The notes below the pieces were generated by a model. It was given only the letters and a program-made list of their open reading frames with translations. It was not told the DNA's origin and searched no databases. The position numbers were made by a program, and so were the translations under genes. A stretch of DNA of 5,264 nucleotides from Cyanobacteria bacterium NC_groundwater_1444_Ag_S-0.65um_54_12 (GTDB lineage: Bacteria > Cyanobacteriota > Sericytochromatia > S15B-MN24 > VGJW01), in NCBI GenBank assembly GCA_016267585.1, contig JACQUT010000225.1:1-5264 (forward strand), given 5' to 3'. How positions within the stretch are numbered: position 1 is the stretch's first letter; each line of letters begins with the position of its first letter. Below are positions 1 through 5,264 of the stretch, in pieces.

Positions 1-905
1 ACGTTATAGCGGCGCCGCATGCGCTGCAAGATCCGATCGCTGCCGCTTTGCAAACAGAGATGAATATGAGGGCACAGCTTGGGATGGCTGAATAACTCGC
101 AGAGTGCCTCGGGAAAATCTATCGGCTCCAGCGAGCCAATCCGCCAGCGCCAAACCAGCGGTACGGTTTCCAGCAAGCGGTGTAGCAATAAAGCCAACGT
201 AGAACCACGATTAGCTCCCCGCCTTGCTCCCGATCCCAATCCCGATAGTCCAGCGCAGCCATAATTGCCGATATTGGTCCCCGTCAAGACAATTTCCCGA
301 TATCCGGCCTCGGAAAGTGCAATGGCGCGCTCCACCAGTTCGCTTGCCGGTTTGCTGCGCTCGGGACCGCGAACTCGGGGAATGACACAGAAAGCACAAT
401 GATTATTACAACCCTCGGAAATTTTTAGCCATGCTCTGGTATTGACCAAACCTGCGGGAATAGCTGGTCCCTTGCCAGTTTCCTGGCCAGCTGGTTGTCC
501 GCCAGCAGTCACTATGCCGGCAGGCGCGACTGGCCGCTCGCGGCAGCTGAGGTCAAGACCGTACCAAGAAGCTATGATGCTGGCAATCTGGTCTTTTTGT
601 GAGTTGGGAGCTACGTAGTGCACACCCGGGATAGCTTGAATGTCTTTTGCCGCGTAATCAACTGCACAACCCGTGACCAAGATATTAGCTCGCGGATTGG
701 CTCGATGCGCTCGCCGGATCAATTGCCGGCTTTGGCGATCTGCCGCATGAGTGACCGTGCAACTGTTAATCACGTAAATATCGGCTCCCGCTTCAAAGGG
801 TACTACCGCTAGCTCCCCGCTCAATTGCGAGAGGAGCTGCATGGTCTCTGCTTGATTGGTTTTGCAGCCCAAGGTCGCGAAGGCAATGGTCGGAATAGTG
901 ATCAT
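1..905 (-). CDS. mtaB: MtaB-type tRNA (ct6A/t6A37) methylthiotransferase, 3' end outside window
   Basis: Radical SAM methylthiotransferase of the MiaB/MtaB family, which adds a methylthio group to threonylcarbamoyl-adenosine 37 of tRNAs reading ANN codons. About 301 residues are visible; the C-terminal part, including the expected TRAM domain, lies beyond the left edge. The N-terminal UPF0004 domain carries its three cluster cysteines at C14 (in LGCKTNQAE), C49 (in NSCTVTHAADRQSR) and C80 (TGCA). The radical SAM triad is C166, C170 and C173 in EGCNNHCAFCVIPRVRG. EIVLTGTNIGNYG, RIGSLEP and HIHLCLQSGSD follow, and all are characteristic of MtaB rather than MiaB or RimO. The ATG at 903-905 is the only good start, because an in-frame TAA lies at 912-914 and the first motif begins at residue 12. 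No Shine-Dalgarno is visible. Odd features are a Pro/Gly/Ala-rich linker (about residues 125-153) and a Gly/Arg-rich stretch (about 217-235). The family call is firm; MtaB over a close paralogue is very likely. Confidence 0.93.
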   Translation of the reverse strand, partial: MITIPTIAFATLGCKTNQAETMQLLSQLSGELAVVPFEAGADIYVINSCTVTHAADRQSRQLIRRAHRANPRANILVTGCAVDYAAKDIQAIPGVHYVAPNSQKDQIASIIASWYGLDLSCRERPVAPAGIVTAGGQPAGQETGKGPAIPAGLVNTRAWLKISEGCNNHCAFCVIPRVRGPERSKPASELVERAIALSEAGYREIVLTGTNIGNYGCAGLSGLGSGARRGANRGSTLALLLHRLLETVPLVWRWRIGSLEPIDFPEALCELFSHPKLCPHIHLCLQSGSDRILQRMRRRYN

Positions 906-932
906 GGATGATTATTTTGTAGAAGGATTAGT

Positions 933-952
933 GGTCAATTACCCTGAGTATA
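933..952 (-). promoter_or_regulatory. candidate mtaB promoter elements
   Basis: On the minus strand TATACT (947-952) matches a -10 box at five of six positions and lies 41 bp upstream of the mtaB ATG, but its -35 partner is weak (TGGTAG at a 17-bp spacing, inside and next to the palindrome). Alternatively TTGACC (933-938) matches a -35 box at five of six. Its -10 would be the AT-rich ATAATC about 17 bp on, which would leave almost no 5' leader. The two readings are mutually exclusive and both are inferred from consensus only. Confidence 0.35.
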
Positions 953-971
953 TATATTCAAGCACATCCCT

Positions 972-991
972 ACCATGATCGCTATCATGGT
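972..991. repeat. perfect 8-bp inverted repeat, possible operator
   Basis: ACCATGAT and ATCATGGT form perfect 8-bp arms around a 4-nt centre (980-983). The repeat lies 67-86 bp upstream of the mtaB start and overlaps the region where a -35 box for the TATACT element would fall. No T-run follows on either strand, which argues against an intrinsic terminator. A dimeric regulator's binding site is the simplest reading, but no regulator gene is visible in the window. Confidence 0.5.
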
Positions 992-1101
992 CACAGCTTG
1001 CTGATCGCCACGTCGGCGCAAGTATTCAGGTTAGAGTGCTCCTCGGTTCGAAAATTTGCTTTAGAATCTTGCAGCCTCGCAGCAGTTCGCTGTTTGGCGT
1101 A

Positions 1102-2157
1102 TCAACCGCGTATGAACTCTTTCGGCCTGAAGAAGGGCTTTCGCAGGCTACGCAAAGCCTCCTTCATAATAAACCCGGGTTGCTGCACGCACACGGAAAA
1201 GTCCATGTAGCAGCCGACATGGCAGCGGTTATCACAGTTCGGCAGCGGCCCATGACTGGCACGGCCTTGATCGATGGCCTTGGCATAGTCCCCGATTTCT
1301 AAAAGATTGCCGCCTATCTTGTGTAATTTCTGGCAAGGGTACAGTAGATCGCCATTGGGCCAAACACGAGCTAGCAATGTCGGGAGACAGTGATAAGCAG
1401 CAAAATGTCTGATACCTCCCAAATAAGCCATCGTGCCCATTACATCACCACCTGCCCGTTTGATCGTCAATATTCTGTCGATCAGAGCTTGGTAATCCAG
1501 GTTACCCTTGAGCGCTTCGCGCGGGTAAACACCCACCACTTCAGGAAGTGGCACGAAACCGATCCGATGTTCTAGCGCATAATCGATGACCTGATGTACA
1601 TCATCGATATTCTCCGGGGTAATTACGACGTTGAAATAGAGTTTAAACTTATGTCGGCTGCGTTCCCGACATGCTAGCTCTATGTTGTCGAGGATGTGCC
1701 GCAAAATCCCTTTGCCTCGGCCCATCATCCAGTCTGCCTTTTCCCCATCAAGGGTATCAAGACTTATCATCAGAATGTCACAGAGTTCGAAGATCGCGGG
1801 ATGACGATCCAGGGTAAGGCCGTTGGTCAGCAGGCATACTTTGTGATAGCCGAGAGCTTGACATCCTTCGAGTATTTGCCTGAGGTCTTGGCGCATGGTC
1901 GGCTCTCCACCAGTAATGATCAGAACATCGGTCTCGCGACGCAGTATCGCAAGTACGCGCAACCAGCTTTCAGTGTCTAGCTCACCTTCATTGGAACACT
2001 CCGGATATTTCTTGCCGGAGCCATCGTTGCAATAGACACAGAGCAAATTGCAGCGAAAAGTGAGATAAACGTAGGCGCAGAGGGGACGATATGGTAGATA
2101 CGTGCCAAACTAGCACTCCATGACGTGCTGTAAAAAATTGCGCTCAAGTTGTAACAT
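1102..2157 (-). CDS. radical SAM/SPASM-like protein interrupted by an in-frame TAG at codon 16
   Basis: A 351-codon frame from the ATG at 2155-2157, preceded by a strong Shine-Dalgarno, to the TGA at 1102-1104. Codon 16 (2110-2112) is TAG. Numbering from this ATG, the radical SAM triad is C36, C40 and C43 in TFRCNLLCVYCNDG, followed by a SAM-binding GGEP at 83-86, LLTNG on the next strand and SLDTLDG further on. The C-terminus has a SPASM-like pattern: C257, C275, then C308, C312, C316 and C323, which would hold auxiliary Fe-S chemistry. SPASM enzymes often modify peptides, but others act on small molecules, and no precursor peptide is visible here. The nearest start-like codon after the TAG is the TTG at 2044-2046, but starting there loses C36, so it cannot be a functional start. 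The gene overlaps the preceding membrane-protein gene by 14 bp. It is either a very recent pseudogene, a sequence error, or a read-through gene. The substrate is unknown. Confidence 0.85.
2110..2112 (-). other. in-frame TAG codon in the radical SAM gene
   Basis: TAG lies between MEC and FGTYLPYRPLC in the same frame as both the upstream ATG and the downstream radical SAM domain. No further stop or frame break occurs before the natural TGA. One base change from TGG (Trp) or CAG (Gln) would explain it. No other visible gene in the window has an internal TAG, which argues against a genome-wide reassignment. Confidence 0.85.
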
Positions 2158-3124
2158 CGGTTCCTCTAATTACCTGTACCTCTGGGTTAAAGCTGCGTCG
2201 CAAGAACTCCGCAATGATGAGCAAAAACCAAAACTCGGCAATCTCGTGCCCCAAAGAAGCGATTAGCAAGTCGCCGGTTCCGGCGTTGAGTACGATGCCC
2301 AGGTAAACGTAACTTAATATTCCGGCTGCCAAGACTATTAGCCGGATGCCGCGTGCCTCCCGCTGACGCCGCAAGTAAGCTATTCCAGCCAGAGCTATGG
2401 CCACCGTGATGGCGGGCAAGATACGGAATTCGAGAAACAGCACGCTACCAGGAAGGTAGTAAGCTACTCCGGTTGGCTGGTAGTTCGGGAAATGAACCAT
2501 CAGCCAAGGTTTTATTACGTTGTCAAACCAGGCGTTGAGGGAATCGAAGGGGAGGAGGTATTTGCTCGTGTCTACGACCATGCGATCGGTGGGCACAAAA
2601 AATGCGGCAATTGCCGCCAAAACTATGAAAGTGGCGATCTGCAAGATGACCAGCAGAAACTTGCAGCGTGCCGCAGCAGTAATAGTGCAACCGCGACAGA
2701 TCCGGTTGGCCAAACACTGGCTAGTCCCGTAGCGCAAGATACGTCTGTCGAGATGAAGATAGCTGCCCAAGGCAAAGAGACCCATCCCGATCGCCGAAAT
2801 CACCCCATGCGCTATCCCCACCAGGGCTGAAGCCTGCAGCAAGATGTATGCTTCGATACCGCATACCAGTTCCGAGCTGAAAAAGAGGACAAAAGACCAC
2901 CACAACAGCTTGATTTCCGGCAGATCTTCCTTGGGTAAAAGCAGCCATAAGCGTTTGGGTGGAAACTGATAGGTCGCCTGATAAACTCTGAGTACCAGAC
3001 GAGCACCCAGGATCATGACCGCGACTTTTACTACCAGTCCAGTCAGCAAAACTAACAGTATCGCGCCCAGGTCCATTGCTAGTCCATGTGGCCATTTCGG
3101 TACGCCATCGCGGCATGATAGCAC
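2144..3124 (-). CDS. seven-helix integral membrane protein with Cys-rich loop, unknown function
   Basis: I do not recognise a named family. Of 326 residues, about seven are membrane segments: 18-45, 72-96, 101-124, 155-177, 235-251, 260-280 and 286-308. Positive charges in the 46-72, 125-155 and 252-261 loops and the C-terminus predict N-out/C-in. The cytoplasmic loop after helix 3 has C137, C143, C146 and C154 among many arginines, which could bind a metal or Fe-S cluster. E91, H106 and H293-E294-x-x-E297 all fall near the predicted outer ends of helices 2, 3 and 7. A long external loop (178-220) is rich in Trp, Phe and Pro. The start is uncertain. The GTG at 3122-3124 leaves a 1-bp gap after the hydrolase stop. 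The ATG at 3074-3076 (residue 17) sits directly before helix 1 with a weak GGA 6 nt upstream and may be the true start. The TGA at 2144-2146 overlaps the next gene. Confidence 0.82.
   Translation of the reverse strand: MLSCRDGVPKWPHGLAMDLGAILLVLLTGLVVKVAVMILGARLVLRVYQATYQFPPKRLWLLLPKEDLPEIKLLWWSFVLFFSSELVCGIEAYILLQASALVGIAHGVISAIGMGLFALGSYLHLDRRILRYGTSQCLANRICRGCTITAAARCKFLLVILQIATFIVLAAIAAFFVPTDRMVVDTSKYLLPFDSLNAWFDNVIKPWLMVHFPNYQPTGVAYYLPGSVLFLEFRILPAITVAIALAGIAYLRRQREARGIRLIVLAAGILSYVYLGIVLNAGTGDLLIASLGHEIAEFWFLLIIAEFLRRSFNPEVQVIRGTDVTT
2161..2167 (-). promoter_or_regulatory. Shine-Dalgarno of the second radical SAM gene
   Basis: AGAGGAA on the minus strand has its GAGG core 5 nt from the ATG at 2155-2157. 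It lies inside the 3' coding end of the membrane-protein gene, the arrangement expected of translational coupling. It is the best ribosome binding site in the window and is the main reason for placing the start upstream of the TAG. Confidence 0.75.
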
Positions 3125-3125
3125 A

Positions 3126-4103
3126 TCAACCGATCGTCTCCCCTAGCATGCTCAGCAGGGTTGGTATATCCAGAACACCACGCAGGGAGCCTAGATAGAT
3201 ATGGGACAGCAGCGGGGTAACCAGCAATCTGGCGCGGCCGCCGGCACGCAGCTCTTCGAAGATACGTAAGGACTCTTGCGGCGGTATGACCCGATCTCGG
3301 TTGTCATGAAGCAAGTTCACGCGGGCAGTCAGCGCGGCGAGTTTGCCCGCCGGCGAAAGCTGGCAATTGCGCTCGTGATCCATTGTCTCCGAGAAGGCGG
3401 CTACAATCGGCAAATGGCGAAGTTGCTCGTAAGCTCCGCGCTTGCTGGCCAGTGAGGGCTCCTTGCAATAAGCCTCGAGGGTAGAAACGATCGTTCTTTG
3501 TTCAGTTTGATTCAAATTCAGGCGCTCTTTGGCAGAGAGCGCCATCACGAGCATCATGTAAATAAAGTCGTTCCATTCCGAATAGGTTTGCGGCTCTTGT
3601 CTATACAATTCGAGACAATGTTCCCAGATGGCAGAGAGCGAATGATAGGCCCCGAAACAGAGCACCTGATCCAGGGAACCGTGAACCTCGGCACGACAAG
3701 CCGCAGTCAGGGCCAGACCAGCACCGAAGCTGAAGCCAACCAGACCTACCGGTGCCTGGTATTTGCTGGCCAGTTCTACTGTCAGCGTGGCGATCGCCTC
3801 GCTGTCTTCCGTCACGAAGTTACAGGTCTTGAGGCCGGGCAGATCGATGGCGGCAACCCGCAATCCTGACGCTGCCAGTGCGCGCGCAAAGTGCTGCAGG
3901 CGCTCGTCGCTCTTGCCCAGAAGGGTGACTCCATGGACCAAAATAAGGATGCGCTGAACCGTGGATGAGGCTTCGTACCAATCAAAGGTCACCTGGCATG
4001 CGGTGTGGGTAGATTTCCTTATCGGCGATCGTCCGTTTGCAAATAGCCGGGAACCGAAAGTACCCAGGAGCATCCTGGCAGCTCGCAGTGCACCAAGGGT
4101 CAT
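3126..4103 (-). CDS. alpha/beta hydrolase family protein
   Basis: A 325-residue alpha/beta-hydrolase-fold enzyme of unknown substrate, probably acting on an ester, thioester or amide. LVHG (55-58) after the hydrophobic strand ILILV is the oxyanion-hole strand. The nucleophile elbow is GFSFGAG with Ser125. HDNRDRVIPP supplies the acid Asp270 in the usual place, and His301 in LLSHIYLG completes the triad. About residues 150-250, between strands 6 and 7, form a large helical lid, compatible with a bulky or hydrophobic substrate. There is no clear signal peptide; the Arg-containing N-terminus (1-30) has only weak hydrophobicity, so a cytoplasmic location is likely. The ATG at 4101-4103 overlaps the TGA of the preceding gene as ATGA, and no Shine-Dalgarno is seen, so translation probably depends on coupling. 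The membrane-protein gene follows after 1 bp (or 49 bp with its ATG start). The fold is firm; the specific reaction is not. Confidence 0.9.
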   Translation of the reverse strand: MTLGALRAARMLLGTFGSRLFANGRSPIRKSTHTACQVTFDWYEASSTVQRILILVHGVTLLGKSDERLQHFARALAASGLRVAAIDLPGLKTCNFVTEDSEAIATLTVELASKYQAPVGLVGFSFGAGLALTAACRAEVHGSLDQVLCFGAYHSLSAIWEHCLELYRQEPQTYSEWNDFIYMMLVMALSAKERLNLNQTEQRTIVSTLEAYCKEPSLASKRGAYEQLRHLPIVAAFSETMDHERNCQLSPAGKLAALTARVNLLHDNRDRVIPPQESLRIFEELRAGGRARLLVTPLLSHIYLGSLRGVLDIPTLLSMLGETIG

Positions 4104-5264
4104 CGCATGAGATTGTTGAAGACACAGACCGGCAGCAGTCTACCGTCAGCCTGGGGATATTGCTGACAGCATTTGACCGCCCGTGCCAGGTCGAAAGTGT
4201 GGGCGTCCATGAAATGATGAATGAAGATGGATTTGATGTGTTTTTCGGTCACCGACATGAAGCTCTTGGCAGACAGGCCGCCATTATTGTCATTCAAGCT
4301 AGTCAGTATGTTCCGCACGGCCTGCAGCACTGCGTCCTGGTTAGGGATCATGCCAGAGGCAGTCCAGAGCCGATAGATGGAGTCCTTGACCCGGTTCAGG
4401 TTATCTTCACCCATACCCAGCAGTGCATTGTTCTTGATGACATCCAGGTAGTCATCCAGATCGAACAGCCGTGATACCGGTGTCAGAGCGCCATCGGCCA
4501 GCTTCAGGAGGTAGGTCAAGGCAAAGCACGAAGGATGACTGCAGGGCAGGGGAAGAAAGTCGGAACTCTCTAGCACCCCTTGCGAACTCGCGGCGAGGAG
4601 CTTCGCTACATCCGGTATGGTGATTATATCCAACGGATCGTGTGCAAAAGCCCCGCCCCCCGATCCCGTGTAGCTGCAGGGCTGGATCATCAGACTGAGG
4701 GCATTATCAGCTTTAAAAAAGAGATCCAAAATTGCGGGAATTTCTGTCTCATTGTAGCCTTTTACCAGGGTCACGGTCAGAGAGAATGGCGCTTGCTGCT
4801 CTAACAACAAGTCGATGACCCGGCGTTTGGATGCCGCCAGGTCTATTCCGCGCAGCGCGCAACTAGTATCTGGCAAAAAGCCATCCATTTGCAACGATAT
4901 GACAATGCCGAGATCGCGGAAAAACGGAACCAGTTCAGGCCGCTTGAGTAATTGTAAGCCGTTGGTGGAAATGGAAGACATCACGACCTGGCGTGACGCC
5001 AGATGCTCGGCGATTCGCTCGATTTCCGGGTGAAGCAATGGTTCGCCACCACTGAGGTTGACGAGATTCAGCGTGCCCTCGCAACGCTCCAGCGTATCCA
5101 TGATGCGCACAAACTCCGCGAAGGCGAGATGGGTGGAGTTGCGGTTTTTGACCAGGCAAACCGGACATTTCAGATTGCAGTGGTCCGTGAGCTCGATGAT
5201 CGGCACGCAAGTGTGTTGCTGATGCTCTGGACAAAGGCCGCACGATTCCGGACAGCCCTGGTAC
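4100..5264 (-). CDS. radical SAM protein, COG1964 / MJ0619 (tetraether synthase Tes)-like, 5' end outside window
   Basis: At least 387 residues are visible and the frame is open to the right edge. The GTG at 5204-5206 is an internal Val: the frame upstream encodes CPESCGLCPEHQQHTC, the conserved cysteine block of this family. With the first visible codon as residue 1, this block gives C4, C8, C11 and C19. The radical SAM triad is C29, C33 and C36 in TDHCNLKCPVC, and GGEP is at 72-75. LPLPCSHPSC lies mid-protein, and a C-terminal HHFMDAHTFDL block is followed by KCC (C365, C366) and PVC (C380). These blocks are typical of MJ0619-like proteins. Known members include archaeal Tes, which couples lipid chains by forming a C-C bond and carries several Fe-S clusters, and proteins annotated as pterin methyltransferases. 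The family's N-terminal rubredoxin-like segment would lie outside the window. It appears to be the first visible gene of the operon. The exact substrate is not deducible. Confidence 0.88.
   Translation of the reverse strand, partial: YQGCPESCGLCPEHQQHTCVPIIELTDHCNLKCPVCLVKNRNSTHLAFAEFVRIMDTLERCEGTLNLVNLSGGEPLLHPEIERIAEHLASRQVVMSSISTNGLQLLKRPELVPFFRDLGIVISLQMDGFLPDTSCALRGIDLAASKRRVIDLLLEQQAPFSLTVTLVKGYNETEIPAILDLFFKADNALSLMIQPCSYTGSGGGAFAHDPLDIITIPDVAKLLAASSQGVLESSDFLPLPCSHPSCFALTYLLKLADGALTPVSRLFDLDDYLDVIKNNALLGMGEDNLNRVKDSIYRLWTASGMIPNQDAVLQAVRNILTSLNDNNGGLSAKSFMSVTEKHIKSIFIHHFMDAHTFDLARAVKCCQQYPQADGRLLPVCVFNNLMR

Larger units (their letters stand above)
906..1101. other. intergenic region between the radical SAM operon and mtaB
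   Basis: About 196 bp with no convincing gene on either strand. It contains a perfect inverted repeat (972-991), an alternating AT tract (949-957) and two candidate promoter elements facing mtaB, listed separately. I see no hairpin followed by a T-run downstream of the TGA at 1102-1104, so a classical intrinsic terminator for the upstream operon is not evident, and read-through into mtaB is possible. Confidence 0.7.

Noticed and set aside
1041..1058. GGTTCGAAA resembling a tRNA T-loop on the plus strand
   Set aside because: The bases flanking the loop do not pair as a T-stem, and no acceptor, D or anticodon arm can be drawn around it.
1036..1302. Plus-strand open frame running from the intergenic region into the SPASM gene
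   Set aside because: Most of it is antisense to the conserved SPASM cysteines, and it has no ribosome binding site or recognisable domain.
2492..3116. Several open frames on both strands inside the membrane-protein gene
   Set aside because: They lie wholly within a frame with coherent membrane helices and operon spacing, and their translations are low-complexity or featureless.
4037..4474. Plus-strand open frame of about 145 codons
   Set aside because: It lies antisense to the end of the Tes-like gene and the start of the hydrolase gene, both supported by family motifs, and its protein shows no recognisable feature.
4988..5002. Perfect short hairpin CTGGCG-TGA-CGCCAG
   Set aside because: It lies inside the coding sequence of the Tes-like gene, has no T-run, and encodes ordinary residues (LASRQV), so it is probably chance.
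1102..5264. Genome-wide reassignment of TAG to an amino acid
   Set aside because: Only one internal TAG occurs in about 5 kb of coding sequence. A reassigned codon should recur, although local suppression is still possible.
1..5264. CRISPR array, insertion sequence, transposase or phage signal
   Set aside because: No repeated spacers, terminal repeats or transposase-like frames are present; the window is filled by five co-directional genes.

Overview
The window holds five protein-coding genes, all on the minus strand, so transcription runs from right to left. Base composition is near half G+C. The rightmost and leftmost genes run off the window. It is bacterial: it carries a recognisable mtaB tRNA-modification gene, uses tightly coupled operon spacing, and shows a clear Shine-Dalgarno sequence before one gene. 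I cannot name the phylum. All four visible natural stop codons are TGA.

Right to left: (1) 5264-4100, a radical SAM enzyme of the COG1964 / MJ0619 type, the family that includes archaeal tetraether lipid synthase (Tes), with its 5' end outside the window. (2) 4103-3126, an alpha/beta hydrolase with a complete Ser-Asp-His triad, coupled to gene 1 by an ATGA overlap. (3) 3124-2144, a seven-helix membrane protein with a cysteine-rich cytoplasmic loop and a possible His/Glu cluster near the outer face. (4) 2157-1102, a second radical SAM protein with a SPASM-like C-terminus. Its well-placed ATG and Shine-Dalgarno lie inside the end of gene 3, but an in-frame TAG sits at codon 16, before the first iron-sulfur cysteine. 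(5) After about 196 bp of non-coding DNA with a perfect inverted repeat and candidate promoter elements, 905-1 is the N-terminal two thirds of MtaB.

Genes 1-4 look like one operon (overlaps or a 1-bp gap). Two dissimilar radical SAM enzymes with a hydrolase and an integral membrane protein suggest a small biosynthetic or membrane-lipid modification pathway. In that reading the Tes-like enzyme performs C-C coupling or methylation on a hydrophobic substrate, the hydrolase trims or releases an acyl or ester group, and the membrane protein holds or processes the product. This pathway is inference; only the family assignments are read from the sequence. mtaB is probably a separate transcription unit with a housekeeping role.
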